From Chloroflexota bacterium (lineage in GTDB: Bacteria; Chloroflexota; Anaerolineae; Aggregatilineales; Phototrophicaceae): a DNA stretch of 64,000 bases. The DNA is taken from positions 1 to 64,000 of the forward strand of contig JACAER010000026.1 in the NCBI GenBank assembly GCA_013388745.1, in the 5' to 3' direction. The translations under genes were made by a program, and so were the position numbers. The notes under the pieces were generated by a model that saw only the letters and a program-made list of their open reading frames with translations, had not been told where the DNA came from and searched no databases. This document shows positions 16,937-25,233 of this stretch, one piece after another. Position 1 is the first letter of the stretch, and every line of letters begins with the position of its first letter.

Positions 16937-18461
16937 ATCGCTCGCTCTGTGTATTGTGCTGCTTGTTGTGCATTTTCTCAGTTCGGCGCAGGCCAGCGCC
17001 CCTGCCGATACCTATATTCGCTCGCAGCGCTTAGGCATTACGTTTATTGGTTCGCCGGAACACCCCGCAGATGACGCCCGCTACCAACGGGCGCTGGAAC
17101 TCGGCGCGGGCTGGAATCGCTGGCCGCTGTACTGGAATCATGTGGAAACGCAGCCCGGCGTGTTCGACTGGACAGCCGCAGACCGGGCGGTGCGCGATGA
17201 CATCGCGCACGGGTTGCGCACGGACGCGATTCTGTTGGGAATGCCGGAATTCCGGCGTGATGAAGGGCGTATCGCCGGGCTGAACGCGCCCATCTACAGC
17301 GACGGCACAGATACCTACCGCGAAGACAAAACGCTCAACCCCGAAAACTACTGGGCGGATTTTGTGCGGCGCGCGCTGGAACGCTACCGTCCCGGCGGCG
17401 CGCTGGCGCAGGAAATGGGCTGGACAGCGGGCGAAGGTATCCGTGTGTGGGAAATCTGGAATGAGCCGGATTTTGCGCTCTTCTGGTCGGGCAGTATCAG
17501 CGATTACGCGCGCTTGTTGAAGGTCGCCTACATCGTCGCCCACAGCATCGACCCGCAGGCGCAGATTATGTTTGGCGGATTGATTTTTAACAGCGAAGAC
17601 GGCACGAATTATCTGGCGCGCGTGCTGGCTGTGCTGGAAAACGATCCGCTGCGCGCCGAAAACAACTGGTATATGGACATCGTCGCCGTGCATAACTACA
17701 ACTATGCCTGGCGCAGCGGTTGGCTGGTGCGCTGGGTGCGGGAAACGCTGGAGGCTTACGGGCTGACGCGCCCCATCTGGCTAAACGAAACCGGCGCGCC
17801 TGTCTGGGACGATTATCCCGGCCCGACATGGGCGCAAACCCCCGAAGAACGAGTCTTGCGTGTAACACAGCAGCAGCAGGCCTGGTTTCTCGTCCAGAGC
17901 GCGGCCTATGCCTGGTCAGAGGGCGCGGATGTGATTTTTTATCATCAGCTTTACGACGACTGCGGCAACCAAGCGCCCGGCACCGATTTCGCCCCGTATG
18001 ATGGCGAAAACGCCGGCGATGCCTTCGGCTTGTTCCGCAACGAAGCCCATGCGCTGTGCTTCAGCCAGCATCCACAGCCCGGCAGCGCCCGCCCCGCCGC
18101 CCACGCCTTCCGGCTGCTGGCGCAGGTCTTCGCCAATCTGCCTTTCCGCAGCGTGGCAATGCTCGACATGCCCGACGGCAGTACAGGTGTCCTTTTTGAT
18201 CTGGGTACGCGCACGGTGCGCGTGCTGTGGAATCAGACGCTGACAGATATCAAAGTCATGCTGCCCGCGCAGACCGCCCAGGCCGTACTGCTCGTGTCTG
18301 ACGGGCGCTTTGTGCTGGGGGCGGCGCGCCAGGAGACGAGACTGGTCTATGAGGTCAATTTGCCTGCCGCTGTTGTAGACGATTTCCCGTTTCTGAACAT
18401 CGGCGATGTCGTTGGTATCGGCGGCGCGCCCTCTATCCTGATCGAAGGCACGCCGCCCTGA
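16914..18461 (+). CDS. Secreted TIM-barrel glycoside hydrolase-like protein
   Basis: A 515-residue exported protein with a signal peptide (SLALCIVLLVVHFLSSAQASA). The catalytic region (about 35-330) has the clan GH-A pattern: WNRWPLYWNHVETQPGVFDW near the first strands, the acid/base motif EIWNEPDF near residue 182, and a candidate nucleophile Glu in IWLNETGAPVW near residue 290. This layout is closest to GH39/GH5-like beta-glycosidases. A beta-rich C-terminal segment follows (about 385-515; GSTGVLFDLGTRTVRVLWNQ). It ends the lipoprotein operon, so the three products may work together at the cell surface. The glycan substrate is unknown. Confidence 0.7.
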   Translation: MKRPQPSKSLALCIVLLVVHFLSSAQASAPADTYIRSQRLGITFIGSPEHPADDARYQRALELGAGWNRWPLYWNHVETQPGVFDWTAADRAVRDDIAHGLRTDAILLGMPEFRRDEGRIAGLNAPIYSDGTDTYREDKTLNPENYWADFVRRALERYRPGGALAQEMGWTAGEGIRVWEIWNEPDFALFWSGSISDYARLLKVAYIVAHSIDPQAQIMFGGLIFNSEDGTNYLARVLAVLENDPLRAENNWYMDIVAVHNYNYAWRSGWLVRWVRETLEAYGLTRPIWLNETGAPVWDDYPGPTWAQTPEERVLRVTQQQQAWFLVQSAAYAWSEGADVIFYHQLYDDCGNQAPGTDFAPYDGENAGDAFGLFRNEAHALCFSQHPQPGSARPAAHAFRLLAQVFANLPFRSVAMLDMPDGSTGVLFDLGTRTVRVLWNQTLTDIKVMLPAQTAQAVLLVSDGRFVLGAARQETRLVYEVNLPAAVVDDFPFLNIGDVVGIGGAPSILIEGTPP

Positions 18462-18536
18462 CCGCGTAGACCAAACTATGACAGGCGGGGCGTCTTGGGT
18501 TAAGATTAGAGGCTAGAGGGGGCGCGAAAACTAACC

Positions 18537-20591
18537 ATGATGACCCAGGACCGGCCCACGTCTGCGCTGCTTAGATTGTGGCAGTGGTTAATCGAACCCA
18601 CGGCGAAAGTCATTGACCCGGAACGACGGCGGCAGTCGCGTCTGTTGGCTGCGCTGCTGGCGGTTTTTGTGCCGATTGCGCTGCTGGTGGTCATCCTGCC
18701 GACGCTGCTGATCGCCCCTTTTCGCCTGGTGGAAGACCCGGATTTTCTGATTACCTTTATCAGCGCGGCGCTGCTCACGGTCAGCTATGTGCTGGCGCGG
18801 CGCGGCCATTATTATGCCGGCGCGCTGTTGATGGTCAGCGTGCTGACGGTGACCTTCCTGGTGGTGGCGCTGCCGGATGCGCCCTACGAACCGGACATGG
18901 GTATTCTCTACGCCGCCGTGTTTATCGTGCTGTTCGGCAGCCTGTTTTTGCCCAATTGGGTGACGACAGCGCTGGCGCTGATTAACGGCGCGGGTATGCT
19001 GCTGCTTTCGGGCTTGAACCCTGCTATTCCTGCTGTGTTGATCGTCAACGGGCCGCTGCCGTTTCTGGGGCTTTCGACGGTGCTCATTCTGGTCGCTGCG
19101 CGCCAGCGCAACCGAGTGGAAGAGGAACGGCATCAGCAGATCGAGGAGAGCGAAAAACGCTACCGGCTGCTGGCTCAAAACGCCACCGATATGATCTGCA
19201 CGACTACACCGAACGGGACATTCGTGTATGTATCGCCGGCCTGTATCCGCCAGATTGGCTACCAGCCCGCGGAACTGGTGGGCAAAAACCTGCTCGATTT
19301 TATCCATCCCGACGATAAAAATATCCTCAACAGCCTGTTTAGCACGGTGCTAAACGTGGACGATACACTGACATCCAGTTACTACCGGATGCAGCATCGC
19401 GATGGACGCTATGTGTGGTTCGAGGCGACCTGCCGCACGATGAACGACAAAAACGGGGCGCGCGTGCTGGCGGTGGCGCGCGACATCACCGCCCGCAAAA
19501 AAGCCGAGGACGCGCTGCGCGCCAGCGAAAATCGTTATCGGATGCTGATCGAGCAGGCGGCGGACGGCATTTTTATCACCGATGCCGAGGGACAGTTGAT
19601 CGAGGTTAACCCCAAGGGCTGCCGTATGCTGGCCTACAGCCGCGAAGAACTGCTGGGACTCAAGCTGACGGATCTGCTGGTGATCGAAGACAACCCGCTG
19701 GAGCGGCCTTTTAGGGCCACGCAGTTGAGCGAGCAGCGCATGAAGCGCAAGGACGGGGCGGCGCTGCCTGTCGAAATGAACACCAAGCGGCTGGAAGACG
19801 GGCGCACGCAGGCTATCGTGCGCGAGATCACCGAACGCAAACAGGCCGAAGCGCAGCGCCTCGAACTGGCTGTGGAACGCGAACGGGTGGACATACTGCG
19901 GCGCTTCATCAACGACGCCTCGCACGATTTACGCACGCCGCTTTCGGTCATGCGCACCAGCCTTTATCTGCTGAAGCGCACCCTGCCGGAAGTGCAGTTC
20001 GAAAAAGGACAGAGTCATGTGCAGCTTCTCGAAGAGCAGATCAAACGCATCGAGATGCTGCTCAACGATCTGCTCACTATGTCGAATCTTGACCGCGCCG
20101 ACGCCGACACCTTCGAATTTCGCCCGTGCGATGTCAACGGCTTGCTCAAACAGATTCTCGACGATTTTGAGGACGATATCGCCGAAAAGCGCCATGAAGT
20201 CACGTTTAACAGCGGCGAAGTCCCGCGCATCCAGGCCGATCTGCAAAAACTGCGGCGCGCGCTGGAAGCGGTGATCGACAACGCCATTCAATATACGCCG
20301 GAAGGCGGTCAGATCACGCTCACCACCAGCAAAAACGATGTGGATGTGATTATCGAAGTGAAGGACAACGGCATCGGCATTAACGCGGTGGATTTGCCGC
20401 ATATTTTTGATCGTTTTTATCGGGTCGATAAAGCGCGGCGGCTGGAGAAAGGCGGTATGGGGCTGGGGCTGGCGATCGCCCGGCGTGTCGTACAGGTTCA
20501 CAGCGGCAAGATCATGGTGGAAAGCACACCGGGCGCCGGCAGCACGTTTCGCGTTCTGCTCCCGCAAAAACTGCTGATCAGCCGCTTATAA
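18537..20591 (+). CDS. Membrane PAS sensor histidine kinase
   Basis: A 684-residue sensor kinase. Six hydrophobic segments lie between about residues 36 and 195, in the style of an MASE-type membrane sensor. Two PAS domains with PAC motifs follow (about 205-325 and 335-435; YYRMQHRDGRYVWFEA and QRMKRKDGAALPVEM). The HisKA domain has the phospho-acceptor His in NDASHDLRTPLSVM, and the HATPase_c domain has AVIDNAIQYTPEG (N box), KDNGIGI (G1) and GGMGLGLAIA (G2). The gene is 18 bases upstream of an ABC exporter ATPase on the same strand, so kinase and transporter are probably one transcript, but no response regulator accompanies them. Confidence 0.9.
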   Translation: MMTQDRPTSALLRLWQWLIEPTAKVIDPERRRQSRLLAALLAVFVPIALLVVILPTLLIAPFRLVEDPDFLITFISAALLTVSYVLARRGHYYAGALLMVSVLTVTFLVVALPDAPYEPDMGILYAAVFIVLFGSLFLPNWVTTALALINGAGMLLLSGLNPAIPAVLIVNGPLPFLGLSTVLILVAARQRNRVEEERHQQIEESEKRYRLLAQNATDMICTTTPNGTFVYVSPACIRQIGYQPAELVGKNLLDFIHPDDKNILNSLFSTVLNVDDTLTSSYYRMQHRDGRYVWFEATCRTMNDKNGARVLAVARDITARKKAEDALRASENRYRMLIEQAADGIFITDAEGQLIEVNPKGCRMLAYSREELLGLKLTDLLVIEDNPLERPFRATQLSEQRMKRKDGAALPVEMNTKRLEDGRTQAIVREITERKQAEAQRLELAVERERVDILRRFINDASHDLRTPLSVMRTSLYLLKRTLPEVQFEKGQSHVQLLEEQIKRIEMLLNDLLTMSNLDRADADTFEFRPCDVNGLLKQILDDFEDDIAEKRHEVTFNSGEVPRIQADLQKLRRALEAVIDNAIQYTPEGGQITLTTSKNDVDVIIEVKDNGIGINAVDLPHIFDRFYRVDKARRLEKGGMGLGLAIARRVVQVHSGKIMVESTPGAGSTFRVLLPQKLLISRL

Positions 20592-20609
20592 AACGAGGCA
20601 GGAACAGAT

Positions 20610-21566
20610 ATGAGCGCAGTGATTGAATGTGACAGCGTGGTCAAGCAGTTCGGCGCGCTAAAGGCCATTGATGGGTTGACGTTTTCTGTAGAAGCAGGCG
20701 AAGTCTTCGGGATGCTGGGCCCGAACGGCGCCGGCAAAACGACGATGGTGCGCCTGATTAACGGCCTGCTGGCGGCCAGCGGCGGGCGGCTGCGCACATT
20801 AGGTTTTGACCCGATCACGCAGGGAGACCGTGTGCGCGCGCACACCGGCGTGCTCACCGAAACGCCCTCGCTCTACGAACGCTTCAGCGCGCGCGATAAT
20901 CTGCTGCTCTTCGGCAGACTTTATCATGTGGCGCCGGAAAAGCTGACTGGCCGCGTGGATGCCGTCCTGCGCGATCTGGGACTGGCCGAGCGCGCCAGGG
21001 ACAAGGTCGGGGGTTACAGCAAAGGCATGAAGCAGCGGCTGGCGATCGCGCGCGCGCTGCTGCACGAGCCGCAAATTCTGTTCCTGGACGAACCCACCGC
21101 CGGACTCGACCCGGAAGCGGCGCGCCATGTGACCGATTTGATCGAAAAATTGAGCCGCGAAGGCGGGCGCACGGTGCTGCTGGCGACCCACAATCTGACC
21201 GAAGCGCAGCGCTTGTGTGATCGTGTCGCGGTGTTGAATCAGGGGCGGGCGCTGGCGGTGGGCACGCCCGCGCAGCTTTCGCGCGACCTGTGGCGCAGCA
21301 CATGGCTGGATGTCGAACTGCGCGGCGTTAACGGCGGGGCGCCGACAGACAGGCTGCTGGCCCAGGTGCGCGCTGTGCCTATGGTCAAAGCGGCCGCAAT
21401 GGAAGGGCACAGCCTGTCGCTTCAGGTCGAAAGCGAAGAAGCCATCCCGCAGATGGTAGCACATCTGGTTAGGCTGGGCGCGCAGATCGTGCGTGTCAAC
21501 CCGCGCGAACATACGCTGGAAGAGATTTACTTCGCGCTGCAAGAGCAAGCCGAGAAAGCCGTATGA
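20610..21566 (+). CDS. ABC transporter ATP-binding protein
   Basis: A 318-residue ATPase subunit of an ABC-2-type exporter. It contains Walker A GPNGAGKTT near residue 38, the signature YSKGMKQRLAIA, Walker B ILFLDEPTAGLDPEA and the switch His in LATHNLTEA. The ~90 residues after the ATPase core (LLAQVRAVPMVKAA...REHTLEEIYFAL) match the C-terminal extension of NatA/CcmA-like export ATPases. AGGAAC precedes the ATG. The stop overlaps the permease start by four bases (ATGA), so the two subunits are translated together. The exported substrate is not evident. Confidence 0.93.
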   Translation: MSAVIECDSVVKQFGALKAIDGLTFSVEAGEVFGMLGPNGAGKTTMVRLINGLLAASGGRLRTLGFDPITQGDRVRAHTGVLTETPSLYERFSARDNLLLFGRLYHVAPEKLTGRVDAVLRDLGLAERARDKVGGYSKGMKQRLAIARALLHEPQILFLDEPTAGLDPEAARHVTDLIEKLSREGGRTVLLATHNLTEAQRLCDRVAVLNQGRALAVGTPAQLSRDLWRSTWLDVELRGVNGGAPTDRLLAQVRAVPMVKAAAMEGHSLSLQVESEEAIPQMVAHLVRLGAQIVRVNPREHTLEEIYFALQEQAEKAV

Positions 21567-22393
21567 ACTGGAACATCATTCTGACGATTGCGATGAAAGA
21601 CCTGCGCGAAGTGCGCGCTAACAAAATGGCGTGGATGCCGGCGCTGATTGTGCCGCTGATTTTCGTCGTGGTTATGCCGCTGCTGCTGATTGTCGGGCCG
21701 CAGTTGCTGCCGATTCCGGCGGAGGAATTGAACCGGGAAATGGGCGATCTGGACGCGATGATGAACGCGCTGCCGCCCGACCTGCTGGCGCAAATCAGGG
21801 GGCTGCAAGGGCTGCAAATCTGGATTGTGCTGCTGGCGGGATTCATGTTCGCGCCGATGTTTTTGATTATCCCGCTGATGCTGGCGAGCGTGGTGGGGTC
21901 TGAAAGCTTCGTGGGCGAGCGCGAGCGCAAAACGCTGGAAGCGCTGCTGTATACGCCGGCCACAGACCGCGAACTGTTTCTTGGCAAAGTCGTGGCGGCG
22001 GTTGTCCCGGCGGTGCTCATTACGCTCTTCAGTTTCGCCGCCTACACGCTGGTGGTCAATGTCTCGGCCTATCCGGTGATGGGGCGCGTGTGGTTTCCGC
22101 TGGTGACGTGGTGGCCGCTGGTGCTGTGGGTCGCGCCGGCTATCGCGACGCTGGGTATGGCGGCGTCGGTGCTGATTTCGTCGCGCGTCAGCAGCTTCAT
22201 GGAGGCCTACCAATCGACGGGAATGCTGGTGCTGCCCCTGCTGTTTTTAATGATTGGGCAGATCACCGGTTTGATCTCCCTGAGTGTCGTGTTCATGCTG
22301 GGATTGGGGGGCATTATCTGGGGTATCGACGCCGTGCTGCTCTATCTGGGCGTAGCACAGTTCAAGCGGGCAGAGCTGATCGCGCGGCTGTAG
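21563..22393 (+). CDS. ABC-2 type transporter permease
   Basis: A 276-residue membrane subunit with six predicted helices. The first is preceded by MKDLREVRANKMAWMP. A long external loop follows (LLPIPAEELNREMGDLDAMMNAL), and then the ABC-2 family signature GERERKTLEALLYTPATDRELFLGK before helix 3. This signature is typical of NatB- or YhaP-like permeases. It overlaps the ATPase gene by 4 bases, and the pair forms a complete exporter of two plus two subunits. Na+, drug or lipid export are all possible. Confidence 0.88.
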   Translation: MNWNIILTIAMKDLREVRANKMAWMPALIVPLIFVVVMPLLLIVGPQLLPIPAEELNREMGDLDAMMNALPPDLLAQIRGLQGLQIWIVLLAGFMFAPMFLIIPLMLASVVGSESFVGERERKTLEALLYTPATDRELFLGKVVAAVVPAVLITLFSFAAYTLVVNVSAYPVMGRVWFPLVTWWPLVLWVAPAIATLGMAASVLISSRVSSFMEAYQSTGMLVLPLLFLMIGQITGLISLSVVFMLGLGGIIWGIDAVLLYLGVAQFKRAELIARL

Positions 22394-22476
22394 GCAGGAC
22401 AAGCGGCGCAGATGCGCTATCTGTGTTAAGATAACGTGACATGTAGATGATCTAAAAGTTGGTCGGTTGAGTTCAC

Positions 22477-22518
22477 GGACAAGGGGCTGAAGCCCTTTGT
22501 CCGGGCATAAATTGCCCG
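22477..22518. repeat. Back-to-back double hairpin, REP-like
   Basis: Two adjoining inverted repeats share one base. The first has a 12-bp stem, GGACAAGGGGCT/AGCCCTTTGTCC (one G-T pair), closed around GA. The second has a 6-bp stem, CGGGCA/TGCCCG, around TAAAT. There is no T tract. The element sits between the ABC permease and the oxidoreductase gene, 54 bases before the next start, and could be a dispersed palindromic repeat or a transcript-end structure. Confidence 0.5.
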
Positions 22519-22571
22519 TCAACGGCTTAAAACTTCAGGTTTATTGGAAAATAGGCTTCGGGAGCAGTTTT

Positions 22572-23579
22572 ATGGCGCTGCGTTCATGTATTATCGTCGG
22601 GGCAGGCTTATCGGGACTGGTGGCAGCGCAGCAGTTGCAGGCGCAGGATGTGCAGGTGACGGTGCTGGACAAAGCGCGCGGTGTGGGCGGGCGCATGGCG
22701 ACGCGGCGTATCGACGGCGGCGTGTTCGATCATGGCGCGCAGTATTTTACGGTGCGCGAGGCGCGTTTTGCCAAACTGGTTGAAGACTGGATCGCAGCGG
22801 GCGTGGCGACCGAATGGGGCAAAACGCTTTCGGGCGAATCCACCAGCATCGATTCGTTGGAAAGCGCGCAGGCGACGCGCAACCCGCGCTATCGTGGTAC
22901 GGGCGGCATGACCGACATCCCCAAGTATCTGGCGCGCAATCTGGATGTGCGTCTGGAACAAACGGTGAGCCGGGTGGCGCTGGAGTCCGATGGTTGGACG
23001 GTCGAGACCAAAGAAGGGCTGAAAATGTGCGCCGAAGCGCTGCTGCTGACACCGCCGATTCCGCAAACGCTGGCGCTGCTGGATGCCAGCCAGTACACGC
23101 TGCCCGCCGCCGTGCGCGCAGAACTGGATGCCGTGGGCGGCAGCTATCTGCCGTGTTTCGCGGTGATGGTGCTGCTGGACGGGCCGAGCAATATCCCGGA
23201 GCCGGGGCGGCTGTGGCTTTCGGGCGATCCGGTGTCGTGGATGGCCGACAACTATCTGAAGGGCATTTCGCCGGGCGCGCACGCCGTCACGATTCACGCG
23301 GGGACAGATTTCAGCCGCAAGCATTTTGACGACGATCTGAAAGCCGTGGCCGAAATGCTGCTGGAAGCCAGCGACGAATGGCTGGGATCGCCGGTGCGGA
23401 CGTATCAGACGCACCGCTGGCGTTACAGCATCCCGGAACAAACCTATCACGAGCCGTACCTGTGGCTGCCAGAAAAGTACCCGCTGCTGCTGGCGGGCGA
23501 AGCGTTTTTTGGGCCGCGCGTCGAGGGCGCGGTTGTGTCGGGCTTGAGCGCGGCGCAGCGGCTGCTGTCGGAAAAATGA
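22572..23579 (+). CDS. FAD-dependent oxidoreductase, renalase-like
   Basis: A 335-residue flavoprotein of the amine-oxidase/renalase type. The dinucleotide-binding motif VGAGLSGLVAA is at residue 8. It is followed by the FAD-contact motif ARGVGGRMATRR and FDHGAQYFT, which is diagnostic for renalase-like proteins that oxidise isomeric dihydronicotinamides or related substrates. The C-terminal FAD loop (LAGEAFFGPRVEGAVVSGLSAAQ) is present. The frame is open 25 codons upstream, but the ATG at 22572 is chosen because the fold begins directly after it and the upstream part consists of the hairpin element. Substrate unproven. Confidence 0.82.
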   Translation: MALRSCIIVGAGLSGLVAAQQLQAQDVQVTVLDKARGVGGRMATRRIDGGVFDHGAQYFTVREARFAKLVEDWIAAGVATEWGKTLSGESTSIDSLESAQATRNPRYRGTGGMTDIPKYLARNLDVRLEQTVSRVALESDGWTVETKEGLKMCAEALLLTPPIPQTLALLDASQYTLPAAVRAELDAVGGSYLPCFAVMVLLDGPSNIPEPGRLWLSGDPVSWMADNYLKGISPGAHAVTIHAGTDFSRKHFDDDLKAVAEMLLEASDEWLGSPVRTYQTHRWRYSIPEQTYHEPYLWLPEKYPLLLAGEAFFGPRVEGAVVSGLSAAQRLLSEK

Positions 23580-23657
23580 AACTTTGTTCCGGCGACAAGA
23601 AAAAGCGGTTACAATCTGTAGATGCGTGGTCTAGCAGTGAGCGGAGCAATGCTGCTT

Positions 23658-24398
23658 ATGGCAAAACAAACCAACTTTTTGGCGCGTACCTGGCGCGATG
23701 TGAATGAGCTCTTTTTCGTGCGCCGCCGCCCGCGCTGGTTGGGTATTCCCAAGGAATGGGAACAACCCGACGAAGAGGCTTTTGAGGCCATGCTTCAGCG
23801 CGACGATTTTGTGTCGCTGGCAGATTTTCCCGCAGAAGAACGGGATAAACACCCGATTATTATGCAGGATCTGGCGGATTTGAAGCAGTATCTGGTGCCA
23901 ACATTTTACCGGCTCAGCCAGCGTTCACGCCACTATCAGAATCTGTTCTATATGTACCAGTGGATTTTTGTGCTGGGTGCGTTTTTGACCACCCTGTTTG
24001 GCACGCTGGCGACCTACAATATCGCCGGGCCGCAGGAGGTGGTGCCCACCGCTGCACCGGTGGTCGAAGCGACGGCGGAAGGAACGGCGGCGGCAGAGGG
24101 TACGGCAGACACCAGCGCCGATCAGAATATTCCCGGCAGCACGCGGGGTAATTCAACCTTCTGGGCGCAGACCTTCAGCATTTTTACAGCGGTCATCGGC
24201 GCCTTCACGGCGTTTTTCCGCACGTTGAGCAACCGCAGCGATCCACAGAAACGCTGGGGCAATACGCGCCGCCTGGCGGAAGAACTGCGCATGCATTATT
24301 ACAAGTACTTATCGCACCAGCAGCCGTATAACAGCCCCGACCGCCTGACTAAGTTACGTGATACCGTGTTGAAAGTGAAGGAGCAGGAATATGTCTGA
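23658..24398 (+). CDS. DUF4231/SLATT-like two-helix membrane protein A
   Basis: A 246-residue protein of the DUF4231/SLATT type. It has a soluble N-terminus (about 1-90; RPRWLGIPKEWEQPDEE, then FYRLSQRSRHYQNLFY), membrane helix 1 (about 96-118) and helix 2 (about 163-186). A charged cytoplasmic tail carries the family's W-x-x-x-R-x-x-A-E-x-L-R element (RWGNTRRLAEELRMHYYKY). The loop between the helices is unusually long (about 45 residues) and rich in Thr, Ala and Glu. Alternative starts at 23622 and 23649 cannot be excluded; a TACAAT box just before 23622 could be a -10 element. It overlaps the next gene by 8 bases. SLATT proteins are predicted pore-forming effectors in some defence systems; no nucleotide-sensor gene is adjacent here. 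Confidence 0.6.
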   Translation: MAKQTNFLARTWRDVNELFFVRRRPRWLGIPKEWEQPDEEAFEAMLQRDDFVSLADFPAEERDKHPIIMQDLADLKQYLVPTFYRLSQRSRHYQNLFYMYQWIFVLGAFLTTLFGTLATYNIAGPQEVVPTAAPVVEATAEGTAAAEGTADTSADQNIPGSTRGNSTFWAQTFSIFTAVIGAFTAFFRTLSNRSDPQKRWGNTRRLAEELRMHYYKYLSHQQPYNSPDRLTKLRDTVLKVKEQEYV

Positions 24399-25110
24399 TG
24401 CGCCGCCACCCGCTTCGACTTCGATCCACACCAAAGGCGATCTGGAATTTTTGTTCAAGCTGTATTTGAACAAACGTGTCGAATCGCAAATGAATTTTTA
24501 TACCACGCGCATCCGCGAGAACGAACTGAACTCTGATTTCACTTTCACCGCTTCGACGTTCGTCATGACGCTGTCTTCGCTGCTGGCGACCATCAGCGCG
24601 TCGGATCCGGCGGGGTCACTGCGCGCGCTGGTCATCTGGTCGGCGATTTTGTCGGCGCTGGCCGCCATGCTCGAAGGCTTCCGCCAGCTTTATAACTGGG
24701 ATCGTCAGTTGGCGATATATCGCGATGCCAAACTGGGGTTGGAACGCGCCGCGTTGATAATCCCCGATAATGATCTTCTCGATCAGAGCGATATTGGCGC
24801 GGTCTACCCGCGCATGATCGCCAGTACAGAACTGGTGCTGACTAACGAGGTCAACCAGTGGGGGCAGTTCCTGCTGGATAAAGAGAAGCAGAACGAGCAG
24901 CCGGTCGAGCGCATCCAGACTATCGGCACGGAGGAGCAGCGCGAGCGCATTATGACCGACAGTTATGGCCCACAAGCCGAACAGTCGGTGACACAGGAGA
25001 CGGCAGCGGTCAACGCCGCCAGCGCGCCGCCAACCGATGCCAGCAGCAATGGCACAGTGCCGAGCGAGGCCAGCACCGAAAAAGACGAGACCCCGCCCGC
25101 CGCCGGGTAG
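24391..25110 (+). CDS. DUF4231/SLATT-like two-helix membrane protein B
   Basis: A 239-residue partner of the preceding gene. An N-terminal amphipathic region (KLYLNKRVESQMNFYTTRIRENE) leads into two close membrane helices (about 53-72 and 78-95) with a short loop. The SLATT-type helix after them reads WDRQLAIYRDAKLGLERAALI. The last ~60 residues are disordered and rich in Ala, Thr, Ser and Glu. AAGGAGCAGG precedes the ATG, and the start lies inside the upstream gene. Two adjoining SLATT-like proteins with different loop lengths suggest a hetero-oligomer. The assignment rests on pattern recognition only. Confidence 0.6.
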   Translation: MSDAPPPASTSIHTKGDLEFLFKLYLNKRVESQMNFYTTRIRENELNSDFTFTASTFVMTLSSLLATISASDPAGSLRALVIWSAILSALAAMLEGFRQLYNWDRQLAIYRDAKLGLERAALIIPDNDLLDQSDIGAVYPRMIASTELVLTNEVNQWGQFLLDKEKQNEQPVERIQTIGTEEQRERIMTDSYGPQAEQSVTQETAAVNAASAPPTDASSNGTVPSEASTEKDETPPAAG

Positions 25111-25128
25111 CAATCGATCACCAATGAA

Positions 25129-25151
25129 CAAGGGGCTGATAGGGCCCCTTG
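25129..25151. terminator. Hairpin between convergent SLATT and clpC genes
   Basis: A perfect 8-bp stem CAAGGGGC/GCCCCTTG with a 7-base loop sits 18 bases after the stop of the + strand gene. It has no T tract and could act from both sides. Confidence 0.45.
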
Positions 25152-25178
25152 CTGCATGCGCTTTAACTTCTGGTGGCA

Positions 25179-25209
25179 GGTCAGAGCCGCCTGCAGGCGG
25201 CTTCTGGCC
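25179..25209. repeat. Long palindrome near the clpC 3' end
   Basis: An 18-base perfect palindrome AGCCGCCTGCAGGCGGCT (25185-25202) extends with mismatches to 31 bases. It lies 25 bases beyond the clpC stop codon and may fold into a cruciform or a transcript hairpin that ends the - strand message. Confidence 0.5.
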
Positions 25210-25233
25210 GGAACATTCGAGCATGCGCTTGGG

